Part shown: positions 40,583 to 49,391 of the stretch, in pieces | How the letters are laid out: every line of letters starts with the position of its first letter | Position numbering within the stretch: the stretch's first letter is position 1 | Source: Dietzia natronolimnaea | GTDB taxonomy: Bacteria; Actinomycetota; Actinomycetes; Mycobacteriales; Mycobacteriaceae | Assembly: GCF_002289575.1 (NCBI RefSeq) | Contig: NZ_NTGA01000005.1 | Location: forward strand, 91,466-155,465 | DNA length: 64,000 nucleotides | Reading direction: 5' to 3' | Translations under genes and position numbers: made by a program | Notes under the pieces: model-generated | The model's input: the letters and a program-made list of their open reading frames with translations, nothing else | What the model was told of the DNA's origin: nothing | Databases searched by the model: none

Positions 40583-42742
40583 GTGGCCACCAGCACTCCG
40601 AACCCGCCGGCTCGCCGCCGGCGCGGGAAGATGGCTTACCGGCACGACATCGACGGTCTGCGTGGCCTGGCCATCGCACTGGTCGTGGTGTTCCACATCT
40701 GGATGGGGCGTGTCTCCGGCGGCGTGGACGTGTTCCTCACCCTGTCCGGGTTCTTCTTTCTGGGATCACTCCTGCGCGGCGCAGGCCTCCCGGGTACCCC
40801 CCTCAATCCACTTCCCCACCTGAAGCGGCTCGTCCGGCGCCTGTACCCGGCGCTCGTGGTCACTGTGGCGGCGACCGTGGTGGGGACCATCCTCATCAAA
40901 CCCCCGACCCAGTGGTCGGCGATCTTCGAACAGACCGTCGCCTCGCTGTTCTACTACCAGAACTGGGAACTCGCGCTCACCTCCCAGGACTACGCGGCAG
41001 CCGACGCCACCATCTCGCCGCTGCAGCACCTGTGGTCGATGTCGGTCCAGGGCCAGTTCTATCTGGTGGCCCTGGCCGTCATCCTGGGCCTGACCGCGGT
41101 GTGGCGACTCGTCGTGAAACGCGGGACTCCCAAGTGGATGCTGCTCGGGGTGGTTCTCGCGGGCACCGTCGCCTCGGTCTGGTGGTCCGCGTACGGGCAG
41201 ACGGTCAACCAACCCTGGAACTACTACGACACCGGCGCCCGGATGTGGGAGCTGCTCGTCGGCGGTCTGGTGGCCATCGTGTTGGCCGGGGTGGTCCTTC
41301 CGTGGCCGCTGCGCATGCTCACCACGGCCGCCGGCCTGTTCATGGTCGTGAGCACGGGCTTCTTCTTCGACGGTGCCGCCTACTTCCCCGGCCCCCTGGC
41401 CTGGTATCCGATCGGCGGCGCGCTGCTGATCATCCTCGGCGGCAACCTCCCCGACGGTGAGCGTGCGACGCCGCGGAGGGACCCGGTCACCTGGCTGCTG
41501 TCCGGGCGGGCGTTCCGTCGGCTGGGCGACATCTCGTACTCCCTCTACCTGTGGCACTGGCCGATCCTCATCCTCTGGCTGTCCTACGACCGCCAGGCCG
41601 AGATCACGCTGGTGTCGGGGTCGGTGATCGTCGCCGCCTCGGTGGTGTTGGCCCTGCTGACCGAGAAATACATCGAGCGACCCCTGCGGATGGCCAGCCG
41701 GGCGCGGAGCCGGACCACGCCCGCGGCCCAGAAGCGCGACTCGCTCCGCAAGGGGTCCGGTCGCTCCGAGCGGGACCAGCGGCGCTTCGTGCGGGCCACC
41801 GCCCTCGTCGTGGTGTCCGCCGTGGCCAGCCTCAGCGCCGTCGGGTGGTGGACGGTCACCTCGGCCTCTCGCTCCGCGGTGCCGTACGTCGATTCACTCA
41901 CCGACCCGGACCACCCCGGGGCCCGCGCGTTCTTCGACGGCGTCCCGGTCCCCGAGGATGCCGGCTACGTCCCCTCCCTGCTGCAGGTGGGCAACGACCT
42001 GCCCATGAGCACCCTCGACGGCTGCATCTCCAACTTCGAGTCCTCGGAAGTCGAGATGTGCGTGTACGGCGACGTGACCGCACCCCGCACCATCGCGCTG
42101 GTCGGCGGCTCGCATGCCGAACACTGGATCAGCGGCCTCGACGAGGTCGGCCGCCACTACGGTTTCCGAGTGGTGACGCTGCTCAAGATGGGCTGCCCGT
42201 TGACCCTGGACGCCTCGGTGTCCGACAGCGACGAGTTGCTGTACGAGAGCTGCGCCGAATGGACGCCAGCCGCGCTGGCCGCGCTCGTCGGCCTGGCACC
42301 GGACTTCGTGTTCACCACCGCCACCCGACCGGTGGGGGTCGTGGGCCCGGATGTCACCCCACGCCAGTACGTCGACCTGTGGCGGGCGCTCGACGAGCAG
42401 GGCATCGGCGTGATCGCCATCCGTGACACCCCGTGGCTCAACCAGGGACGCGGCCCGATCCGGGCCGGGGACTGCCTGGGAGACGGCGGCACCCCCGAGG
42501 AGTGCGGGATGCCCAGGGAGCGGTCCATCGCGCCCATCAACCCGGCGGCGCTCGCCGGTGCCGGGATCGACTCGGTCCGACTCATCGACCTCACCGACGG
42601 CCTGTGCGACGCGGGGAACTGCCCCGTCGTGGTGGGCAACGTCATCGTCTACCACGACTCCCACCACCTCTCGGGATCGTGGGTACGGTCCGCGTCAGGC
42701 GAGCTCGCCCGGCAGATGGGGCCCGCGACCGGCTGGTGGTGA
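40583..42742 (+). CDS. Membrane O-acyltransferase with C-terminal SGNH-like domain (OafA-type)
   Basis: A 719-residue protein. Residues about 15-370 carry around ten membrane helices of the acyltransferase-3 family, with YRHDIDGLRGLAIALVVVFHIW (catalytic His) at the start and DVFLTLSGFFF next. A basic linker (about 372-400) leads to a further hydrophobic helix and then an extracytoplasmic SGNH-type domain with IALVGGSHAEHW and, near the end, DSHHLSGSW as the catalytic Asp/His block. Such proteins acetylate cell-wall polysaccharides or glycolipids. The GTG start has AGGAAG upstream. It precedes glgX on the same strand; this order resembles mycobacteria, where a homologous membrane acyltransferase lies next to treX. 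Confidence 0.88.
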   Translation: MATSTPNPPARRRRGKMAYRHDIDGLRGLAIALVVVFHIWMGRVSGGVDVFLTLSGFFFLGSLLRGAGLPGTPLNPLPHLKRLVRRLYPALVVTVAATVVGTILIKPPTQWSAIFEQTVASLFYYQNWELALTSQDYAAADATISPLQHLWSMSVQGQFYLVALAVILGLTAVWRLVVKRGTPKWMLLGVVLAGTVASVWWSAYGQTVNQPWNYYDTGARMWELLVGGLVAIVLAGVVLPWPLRMLTTAAGLFMVVSTGFFFDGAAYFPGPLAWYPIGGALLIILGGNLPDGERATPRRDPVTWLLSGRAFRRLGDISYSLYLWHWPILILWLSYDRQAEITLVSGSVIVAASVVLALLTEKYIERPLRMASRARSRTTPAAQKRDSLRKGSGRSERDQRRFVRATALVVVSAVASLSAVGWWTVTSASRSAVPYVDSLTDPDHPGARAFFDGVPVPEDAGYVPSLLQVGNDLPMSTLDGCISNFESSEVEMCVYGDVTAPRTIALVGGSHAEHWISGLDEVGRHYGFRVVTLLKMGCPLTLDASVSDSDELLYESCAEWTPAALAALVGLAPDFVFTTATRPVGVVGPDVTPRQYVDLWRALDEQGIGVIAIRDTPWLNQGRGPIRAGDCLGDGGTPEECGMPRERSIAPINPAALAGAGIDSVRLIDLTDGLCDAGNCPVVVGNVIVYHDSHHLSGSWVRSASGELARQMGPATGWW

Positions 42743-42798
42743 GCGTCGGGGGCCCGGTACATCGGCACGAGTCCGGATAACCACTACTGTTGGGCGTT

Positions 42799-44943
42799 GT
42801 GACCAACGACGACACGCAGCAGTCCGCCCCAGAGCTCATTCGTGCCTGGCCCGGTAGCGCCTTCCCCCTCGGCGCCACGTACGACGGGACCGGCACCAAT
42901 TTCTCTCTGTTCTCGGAGGTGGCCGAGCGTGTCGACCTGTGTTTGATCGACCGGGACGGCCGTGAGACCTGCGTCGAGCTGACCGAGGTCGACGGCCACA
43001 TCTGGCACTGCTACCTCTTCGGTGTCACCCCGGGTCAGCGCTACGGATTCCGCGTCCACGGACCGTACGAACCCGAGAACGGGTTGCGGTGTGACCCCTC
43101 GAAATTGCTGTTGGACCCGTACGGCAAGGCCTTCGACGGCGAGTTCGACGGCCACCCGAGCCTGCACAGTTACGACCTGGACGACCCGACCAAGCGCAAC
43201 ACCGAGAACTCCCTCGGCCACACCATGACCACCGTCGTGATCAACCCCTACTTCGACTGGGGGAACGACCGCGCCCCCCGGCACGAGTACCACAACACCG
43301 TGATCTACGAGGCCCACGTCAAGGGCATGACCGCCACCCACCCGGACATCCCCGCCGAGATGCGCGGCACCTACGCCGGCATGACCCACCCGGCGATCAT
43401 CGACTACCTCACCGACCTCGGGGTCACGGCGATCGAACTGATGCCGGTCCATCAGTTCATGCAGGACCAGCGCCTCATCGACATGGGGCTCCGCAACTAC
43501 TGGGGGTACAACAGCTTCGGGTTCCTGGCCCCGCACAACGAGTACGCGTTCGCCGCGAAGCCCGGGGACGCGGTGAGCGAATTCAAGGCGATGGTCAAGG
43601 CGTTCCACGACGCCAACATCGAGGTGATCCTGGACGTGGTCTACAACCACACGGCGGAGGGCAACCACATGGGGCCCACGATCGGGTTCCGCGGTATCGA
43701 CAACCAGGCCTATTACCGACTCGTCGAGGGCGACGAGCAGCACTACATGGACTACACCGGCACCGGTAACACGCTCAACGTCCGGCACCCGCACTCCCTG
43801 CAGCTGATCATGGACTCGCTGCGGTACTGGGTCCTGGACATGCATGTCGACGGTTTCCGGTTCGATCTCGCCTCAGCCCTGGCCAGAGGGCTGCACGACG
43901 TCGACCGCCTGTCGTCGTTCTTCGATCTGGTCCAACAGGACCCGGTGGTCAGCCAGGTCAAGCTCATCGCGGAACCGTGGGACGTGGGCGAGGGCGGCTA
44001 CCAGGTGGGCAACTTCCCGCCACTGTGGACCGAGTGGAACGGCCAGTTCCGCGACACCGTCCGCGACTTCTGGCGGGGAGAGCCCGCCACTCTCGGGGAG
44101 TTCGCCTCCCGACTGACCGGCTCCTCGGACCTGTACGAGAACACCGGCCGCCGCCCCACCGCGTCGATCAACTTCGTCACCGCCCACGACGGCTTCACCC
44201 TCAACGACCTCGTCTCCTACAACGAGAAGCACAACGACGCCAACGGCGAGGACGGTAACGACGGAGAGAGCCACAACCGCTCCTGGAACTGCGGGGTCGA
44301 GGGCCCCACCGACGACCCTGACGTTCTGCGTCTGCGGCACCGGCAGCGACGCAACATGCTGGCCACCCTCATCCTGTCGCAGGGCACGCCGATGATCGCG
44401 CACGGGGACGAGATCGCCCGCACGCAGGGCGGCAACAACAACGTCTACTGCCAGGACAATGAGATCGCCTGGATGAATTGGGATCTCGATGAGGGCAAGG
44501 AGAGCCTCCTCGAGTTCACCCGCACCCTCGTCCGACTGCGGAGGGACCATCCCGTCTTCCGTCGGCGGAGGTTCTTCGGCACGGTGTTGCGGGACGACGA
44601 GGACCCCCAGGACATCGGCTGGTTCAGTCCCGACGGCTCGGAGATGACCCACAAGGACTGGGATTCCGGTTTCGGCAAGTCCCTGGCCGTCTATCTCAAC
44701 GGCGAGGGCATCCACGAACCCGACGAGCGCGGCCAGCGCATCGTGGACGACTCGTTCCTCCTGCTGTTCAACGCCCACCACGAGCCCATCGAGTTCTCGT
44801 TGCTGGGGCCCGAGTACGCACAGTCGTGGGAGGTCGTGCTGGACACGGCGGACCACCTCGAGGAGCGCACCGGTGAGCTGGGGTCGGACGAGTCGATCAC
44901 GGTGGCCGATCGCGGCACGATCGTCCTGCGCAAGGTCTCCTGA
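42799..44943 (+). CDS. glgX: Glycogen debranching enzyme GlgX/TreX
   Basis: A glycosidase (GH13) of about 714 residues. The N-terminal carbohydrate-binding region (YDGTGTNFSLFSEVAERVDL) is followed by the catalytic barrel. The nucleophile Asp lies in DGFRFDLAS, the acid Glu in IAEPWDVG, and the third Asp in VTAHDGFT. All three are intact. It removes alpha-1,6 side chains from glycogen, providing linear chains for TreY and TreZ. The GTG at 42799 is used; a TTG nine bases earlier is also possible. treY begins two bases after its stop, showing one operon for the trehalose-from-glycogen pathway. Confidence 0.95.
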   Translation: MTNDDTQQSAPELIRAWPGSAFPLGATYDGTGTNFSLFSEVAERVDLCLIDRDGRETCVELTEVDGHIWHCYLFGVTPGQRYGFRVHGPYEPENGLRCDPSKLLLDPYGKAFDGEFDGHPSLHSYDLDDPTKRNTENSLGHTMTTVVINPYFDWGNDRAPRHEYHNTVIYEAHVKGMTATHPDIPAEMRGTYAGMTHPAIIDYLTDLGVTAIELMPVHQFMQDQRLIDMGLRNYWGYNSFGFLAPHNEYAFAAKPGDAVSEFKAMVKAFHDANIEVILDVVYNHTAEGNHMGPTIGFRGIDNQAYYRLVEGDEQHYMDYTGTGNTLNVRHPHSLQLIMDSLRYWVLDMHVDGFRFDLASALARGLHDVDRLSSFFDLVQQDPVVSQVKLIAEPWDVGEGGYQVGNFPPLWTEWNGQFRDTVRDFWRGEPATLGEFASRLTGSSDLYENTGRRPTASINFVTAHDGFTLNDLVSYNEKHNDANGEDGNDGESHNRSWNCGVEGPTDDPDVLRLRHRQRRNMLATLILSQGTPMIAHGDEIARTQGGNNNVYCQDNEIAWMNWDLDEGKESLLEFTRTLVRLRRDHPVFRRRRFFGTVLRDDEDPQDIGWFSPDGSEMTHKDWDSGFGKSLAVYLNGEGIHEPDERGQRIVDDSFLLLFNAHHEPIEFSLLGPEYAQSWEVVLDTADHLEERTGELGSDESITVADRGTIVLRKVS

Positions 44944-44945
44944 TC

Positions 44946-47435
44946 GTGGCCCACGCGGACCAGGCCGGGACCGGAGCGCTGAGCAGGGGTGCGGCCCTGG
45001 CCAGCACCTACCGTGTCCAACTGCGGACGCCCGCCTCCGATCCGGAGGGCCGGGGGTTCGTCCTGGCCGACGTCGAGGACCTGGTCCCCTATTTGGCCGA
45101 TCTCGGCGTGGGCTCGGTGTACCTGTCGCCCATCCTCGAAGCCACCCCGGGATCGACCCACGGGTACGACGTGGTGGACCCGACCAGGGTGGCGGCGGAA
45201 CTCGGCGGCATCGACGCCCTTCGCTCGCTCCGGGCCACCTGCCGGGAGCACGACCTGGGCGTGGTGGTGGACATCGTCCCCAACCACCTGGGGGTGGACC
45301 GTCCGGCGGCGAACCGCTGGTGGTGGGACGCGCTGCGCCGGGGCCCGGAGTCGCCGTACTTCACGTACTTCGACTTCGACACCGAGGCCGCCAACGGGGC
45401 GGACGGCCGGATAGCGATCCCGGTGCTGGGGTCACCGGAGGACGTCGAGCAGCTCGTCGTCGTCACCCCCTCCCGCGCCGACACCGACACCGACACCTCC
45501 GATACCGACGGCGCCGAGACCGAGCTGCACTTCTACGACCATCGCTTCCCGGTGGCCCCTGGCACCGGGGACGGGACCGCGCAGCAGGTGCACGACCGCC
45601 AGCACTACCGACTGGTCCACTGGCGGGAGCCGCTCCTGGGCTACCGGCGGTTCTTCACCGTGACCGGGCTGGCGGGCCTGCGCCAGGAGGACCCCGCGGT
45701 CTTCGACGCCACTCACGCCGAGGTGCGCCGCTGGTGCGAGGAGGACCTCGTCGACGGGATCCGGGTCGACCACCCGGACGGGCTCGCCGACCCGGTGGGC
45801 TACACGCGACGGCTCCGCGAGCTGGCCGGCGACGACCGGTGGCTGTTGGTGGAGAAGATCCTCGCTCCCGCCGAGGTGCTCGACCCCGCGATGCCCGTCG
45901 ACGGGACCACCGGGTACGACGCGCTCCGCCTGATCGACCAGATGCTGGTCGATCCCGCCGGCCAGGCGCGGTTGACCGAGCTGGCGTCCCGGTACTGCGG
46001 CGGCCCCGGTGACGAGGAGCAGGTCCACGAGCAGTCCGCCCGCCTCAAGCGGCAGATCGTCCTGGAGGACCTCGCCCCCGAACTGGGACGCCTGACCCGC
46101 GCGGTGCGGCGGGACGCCGCCCTCGGCCGCGAGGCGACCGAGGTGACGGGTGACGACGACGAGGCCCTGCTCCGCGAGGCGCTGGTCTCGGTGATCGAGC
46201 GCACGCCCGCCTATCGCGCGGACTATCCCGTCCTCCGCGGGACCCTGCCGGCGATCCTGGACGGCCTGCACCGCGACCGCCCCGAGCTGGCTCCCGCGCT
46301 GGGTCTCGTGGCCGGGGCCCTGGCCCGTGGAACCGAAGCCTCGGCCCGGTTGGCGCAGGTGACCGGGGCGGCCACGGCGAAGGCCGAGGAGGACCGCCTG
46401 TTCTACCGGCTCGGCCGCCTGGTCTCGCTCAACGAGGTCGGAGGCTCGCCGGGCCGCATGGGTCTGCCGGTGGAGGCGTTCCACCTCGCGATGGCCGAGC
46501 GCGCGCTCGCCTGCCCGCTGGCCATGACGGCGCTCAGCACCCACGACACCAAGCGGGGCGAGGACGTGCGGGCCCGCATCTCCGTACTCTCCCAGCTGCC
46601 CATGCAGTGGGCGCAGCTCGTCTCCGAGGTGTTCCGGGCGTTCCCCCCGCCCGCCGAGGACGCCGGGTACTTCCTCCTCCAGGTGATCGTGGGCGTGTGG
46701 CCCGCCGGCGACGATGCGGAGGGCGACGACCGGGAGGACGACTACCTGCCCGACGACCTGCGGTCCCGCCTGCACGATTACGCCGAGAAGGCCCTGCGTG
46801 AGGCGGCCGTGCACACCACCTGGACCGATCAGGACGGCGACTTCGAGTCCGCCGCCCACGGGTGGATCGACGCGCTGCTCGACTCGGGTGGGGCGCTGCT
46901 CACCCCGTTCGTCGAGCGCATCGCCCCCGCCGGACGGGACAACTCGTTGATCGCCAAGGCGGCGCAGCTGCTGTCCCCCGGGGTTCCGGACGTTTACCAG
47001 GGCACGGAGGTGTGGGAGGACTCTCTGGTCGACCCGGACAACCGCCGGTTCGTGGACTACGAGCCCCTGCGGTCCGGTGCGGTGGCCCGCAGTGGGCACC
47101 CCAAGTTCGCGATGGTCCGCGAGGCGCTGCGCTTCCGTCGTGCGCACCCGGCGGCGATGGCTTCCGGCGCGCACGTCCCGCTTCCTGTGCGGGGGCCCGC
47201 CGCCGCCGACGTGGTGGCGTTCACCAGGCTCGTCGACAGGGGTGCCGCGGTGGGCATGATCGCCAGACGGCGCACCGCGGTGGTCGGGGCCGGCGAGTTC
47301 GGCGGAACCGAGGTCCTGCTCCCAGAGGGAACCTGGGTGGTTCGCCCGGGTGGCTCGGTGATCTCGGGTCGGGTGGACGTCGGCGACCTGCTGGTCGGGT
47401 GCCCGGTCGTGCTGATCGTCCGCGACGACGTCTGA
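44946..47435 (+). CDS. treY: Maltooligosyl trehalose synthase TreY
   Basis: An 829-residue GH13 enzyme that converts the reducing end of a maltooligosaccharide to a trehalose unit. The family-specific start STYRVQLR is present. Catalytic residues are Asp in DGIRVDHPDGL, Glu in LLVEKIL and Asp in STHDTKRGED. The final domain has VPDVYQGTE. A Thr/Asp repeat (TDTDTSDTDG) near residue 180 is a local low-complexity insertion. It works with TreZ, which is 3.7 kb away instead of adjacent. The C-terminal end is close to a tandem repeat belonging to the S4 gene on the other strand. Confidence 0.95.
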   Translation: MAHADQAGTGALSRGAALASTYRVQLRTPASDPEGRGFVLADVEDLVPYLADLGVGSVYLSPILEATPGSTHGYDVVDPTRVAAELGGIDALRSLRATCREHDLGVVVDIVPNHLGVDRPAANRWWWDALRRGPESPYFTYFDFDTEAANGADGRIAIPVLGSPEDVEQLVVVTPSRADTDTDTSDTDGAETELHFYDHRFPVAPGTGDGTAQQVHDRQHYRLVHWREPLLGYRRFFTVTGLAGLRQEDPAVFDATHAEVRRWCEEDLVDGIRVDHPDGLADPVGYTRRLRELAGDDRWLLVEKILAPAEVLDPAMPVDGTTGYDALRLIDQMLVDPAGQARLTELASRYCGGPGDEEQVHEQSARLKRQIVLEDLAPELGRLTRAVRRDAALGREATEVTGDDDEALLREALVSVIERTPAYRADYPVLRGTLPAILDGLHRDRPELAPALGLVAGALARGTEASARLAQVTGAATAKAEEDRLFYRLGRLVSLNEVGGSPGRMGLPVEAFHLAMAERALACPLAMTALSTHDTKRGEDVRARISVLSQLPMQWAQLVSEVFRAFPPPAEDAGYFLLQVIVGVWPAGDDAEGDDREDDYLPDDLRSRLHDYAEKALREAAVHTTWTDQDGDFESAAHGWIDALLDSGGALLTPFVERIAPAGRDNSLIAKAAQLLSPGVPDVYQGTEVWEDSLVDPDNRRFVDYEPLRSGAVARSGHPKFAMVREALRFRRAHPAAMASGAHVPLPVRGPAAADVVAFTRLVDRGAAVGMIARRRTAVVGAGEFGGTEVLLPEGTWVVRPGGSVISGRVDVGDLLVGCPVVLIVRDDV

Positions 47436-47442
47436 CCGCGCG

Positions 47443-47526
47443 GGGGTCTACCCGCGGCCCCGGAGGCGCAGGGGTCTACCCGCGGCCCCGGAGGCGCAGG
47501 GGTCTACCCGCGGCCCTGGAGGCGGT
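47443..47526. repeat. Three tandem copies of a 28-base unit at the end of the S4 gene
   Basis: The unit GGGGTCTACCCGCGGCCCCG plus eight more bases occurs at 47443-47470 and 47471-47498 as exact copies, and at 47499-47526 as a slightly diverged copy. The third copy encodes the last residues and stop codon of the S4-domain gene; the first two look like duplications of its tail into the intergenic space before the convergent treY end. Confidence 0.9.
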
Positions 47527-47869
47527 CGGTCTCGCGTCGCTCTCGCTTGGTCGGTCGCCCCGCTCCCCTGTCCCGTCGAGGTTGTGAGGCCAGTACCTCT
47601 CTCGGCGGCGGCGGGGGCGAGTGGTCGATATAGCAGGTCGCGGCCACCGGCGCGCCCACCCGCTTGTTGACCGTCCGCACGACCTCGAGGACGCGAATCC
47701 GGCCGAGGGTGCCCGTCACCTGGACGCGATCGCCGGGCACGACGGGCTTCGACGGCTGCACCGCCTCGCCGTTGACCTTGACGTGCCCGCCGCGGCAGGC
47801 CGCCGCCGCCTTGGTCCGCGACGGGAAGAGCCGCACCGACCACGTCCACGCGTCCACCCGCACCGCCAT
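47504..47869 (-). CDS. S4-domain RNA-binding protein (Hsp15-like)
   Basis: A 121-residue protein starting MAVRVDAWTWSVRLFPSRTKAAAA, then VNGEAVQPSKPVVPGDRVQV, which is the S4 RNA-binding alpha-L motif as in Hsp15/HslR. The rest has a YIDHSPPPPPREV segment and a basic, Arg-rich tail. Hsp15 rescues stalled 50S subunits that carry nascent chains; that role is possible here. Start is by homology; upstream there is no purine-rich site, and an upstream in-frame ATG gives a 38-residue extension of unknown reality. Its tail lies in a tandem repeat with the stop codon in the third copy. Confidence 0.85.
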   Translation of the reverse strand: MAVRVDAWTWSVRLFPSRTKAAAACRGGHVKVNGEAVQPSKPVVPGDRVQVTGTLGRIRVLEVVRTVNKRVGAPVAATCYIDHSPPPPPREVLASQPRRDRGAGRPTKRERRETDRLQGRG

Positions 47870-47938
47870 ACGGGGAGGATAGCGATACCGGTCGCCGCTC
47901 GCCGTTCGCGCCCGGTCCGCCCCTCGGACTGCGATCCA

Positions 47939-47962
47939 CCCTCGTAGCTCGGGGGGCAACTC
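47939..47962 (-). repeat. GC-rich element, partner of the one at 49182-49206
   Basis: Read on the minus strand, this is TTGCCCCCCGAGCTACGAGG followed by GTGG. It matches CTGCCCCCGGAGCTACGGGG at 49182 (plus strand) at most positions. The two copies lie in opposite orientation on either side of the AbiEi/DUF559-like gene. They may be a small repeated element or the remains of ends of an inserted segment. Confidence 0.45.
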
Positions 47963-48033
47963 GCAATTGGATGGGCGGATCATCCACAGCGGTGAGATGT
48001 GGTGTCAAGGGAGGTCGGTTACCGGGTTCATCC

Positions 48034-48963
48034 TCATGCTGCCGCCGCCAGCAGCACGCGCCGGATCCGTTCGGCCAGCATCCACGGCCTCTCCAGATCT
48101 GCCCACCTCCAGTGGATGACCCGATATCCGAGGGCGACGAGCTCGGCGTCGCGATCCTTCTCCCTCGCGAGTCGACGTCTCACCTCCCTGAGATCGTTCC
48201 CGTCGAAGTACTTCCCGAACCCATCGCATTCGCCGATCACCCCGTGTTCGCGCCAGAGGAAGTCGACGCGGGCGACTCGATTTCCATGTGTGTCGATAAT
48301 GTTCTCCTGGGTCGCCGGCCTCGGCAGGCCGTGATCAGAGAAGGTCAACCGGCTCAGTGTCTCGGCAACGCTCTCGCTCCGACCGTCCATCAGCTCCATC
48401 GCCGCCCGAGCCTTCTTGATCCCGCTCCTACCCGCCGCCCGGTCCAGGGCGACGTGCAGTGAGTCAGCAGTGGCCAACTCGCCGTAGGCAGCGGCATCGG
48501 CGGCCGAGACACCCGCATCCCGCCCACAGGATCTTCCGATGTCGACCACCGTCCGATCTGGCGAAGTGACCTGAAGCCCGCCGATGGTCACGATCTCGTC
48601 CGCGTCGAGCGGCGACACGTCGTGTCTCGTCAGCCTCGTGTTGCGCGATCGCTGGGCGTGGCCGTTGCGGGACACCGACACCTGCCGAAGTGGCAGTCCC
48701 CATGCGGGGAGTCCCAGCGCGAGTGCGGCCGACCAGTGGGTGAACACCGGCGCCGTGAGACATCTGTCAGTGGCGAGGACCATGAGGAGGTGTCGATCGT
48801 CCCGGCCTAGTTCTCGGGCGGCCGCGTCGACGTAGAACCCTGGTCTCAGACGGACCATCGCGCCGGTGGACACCGCTCTGCTGAGAGCCTGGGCGCTGAC
48901 GCCCCTCGCTATCAGGTCGTCTGTGGTCAAGAGGCGTGAACGCAGTTCTTCGATTCCGGTCAT
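48034..48963 (-). CDS. AbiEi-type antitoxin-like protein with C-terminal DUF559/VSR-like domain
   Basis: A 309-residue protein. The N-terminal part (LTTDDLIARGVSAQALSRAVSTGAMVRLRPGFYV) resembles the winged-helix domain of type IV AbiEi antitoxins, which bind DNA. The C-terminal part shows ARVDFLWREHGVIGECDGFGKY and DRDAELVALGYRVIHWRWADL, the pattern of DUF559/very-short-patch-repair-like nuclease folds: an Asp, then a Glu-x-Asp. No AbiEii toxin partner is nearby. Such single proteins are common in actinobacteria and their role is unsettled. It is flanked by an inverted pair of GC-rich elements and followed upstream by a 19-base tandem repeat. ATG at 48963 chosen because it begins the conserved domain. 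Confidence 0.75.
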   Translation of the reverse strand: MTGIEELRSRLLTTDDLIARGVSAQALSRAVSTGAMVRLRPGFYVDAAARELGRDDRHLLMVLATDRCLTAPVFTHWSAALALGLPAWGLPLRQVSVSRNGHAQRSRNTRLTRHDVSPLDADEIVTIGGLQVTSPDRTVVDIGRSCGRDAGVSAADAAAYGELATADSLHVALDRAAGRSGIKKARAAMELMDGRSESVAETLSRLTFSDHGLPRPATQENIIDTHGNRVARVDFLWREHGVIGECDGFGKYFDGNDLREVRRRLAREKDRDAELVALGYRVIHWRWADLERPWMLAERIRRVLLAAAA

Positions 48964-49181
48964 GCATTCATGCTGTGCCACGGTTCTGTGGCGGGCCGTC
49001 GAGTCCGGTATGCGCCCAACGATGGTGTGGATGGATTCAGCGCGAGTGAATCGCCGCCGTTCGCGCATTCCGACGCGCTCACCACCAGAATCACCTGCGA
49101 GACGGGGCGCCCCGACGAAGCAATGGACGATCACATGCCGGACGACCCCGTGGTTGCACGATGCACCCCGAGCATCGCTAT

Positions 49182-49206
49182 CTGCCCCCGGAGCTACGGG
49201 GGCGGG
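49182..49206 (+). repeat. GC-rich hairpin element, partner of the one at 47939-47962
   Basis: It contains a seven-base-pair hairpin, GCCCCCG (49184-49190), loop GAGCTA, CGGGGGC (49197-49203). Together with the flanking bases it matches the minus-strand element at 47939-47962 (TGCCCCC, GAGCTACG and GGG in common). It lies upstream of the AbiEi/DUF559-like gene. Confidence 0.45.
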
Positions 49207-49243
49207 ACACACCCAGAAGGGCGCATCGTGGCGGAAGCGGCGA

Positions 49244-49329
49244 TGGCGGGCGCGGTGGGCGGTGGCGGGCGCGGTGGGCGGTGGCGGGCGCGGTGGGCGG
49301 TGGCGGGCGCGGTGGGCGGTGGCGGGCGC
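49244..49329. repeat. Tandem repeat with a 19-base period, about 4.5 copies
   Basis: Units TGGCGGGCGCGGTGGGCGG begin at 49244, 49263, 49282, 49301 and 49320, the last one partial. The copies are identical. A 19-base period is not a multiple of three, so it is not a coding repeat. It lies about 60 bases upstream of the nitroreductase start and could vary in copy number between strains by slippage. Confidence 0.92.
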
Positions 49330-49391
49330 AGGTCGCGAGGCGCCCCGTGCGAGACTGGCGTCACAGTTTCGCGCCATTACCTGGAGGGTCC

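Larger units (their letters stand above)
48964..49391. other. 428-base region with no gene; holds a GC-rich hairpin element and a tandem repeat
   Basis: Apart from the upstream parts of the two divergent genes, it contains the hairpin element at 49182-49206, a 19-base tandem repeat at 49244-49329, and a ribosome site for the nitroreductase (GGAGG at 49383). Open frames that cross it are low-complexity and mirror the repeat, so no protein is called. No clear promoter could be picked by eye. Confidence 0.7.

Noticed and set aside
45432..47174. 580-codon open frame on the minus strand
   Set aside because: It is antisense to treY and shows no conserved domain.
48034..48963. Complete type IV AbiE toxin-antitoxin system
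   Set aside because: Only the AbiEi-like part is present; no AbiEii nucleotidyltransferase gene lies on either side.
49244..49329. CRISPR array
   Set aside because: The units are directly adjacent with no unique spacers, so this is a simple tandem repeat.
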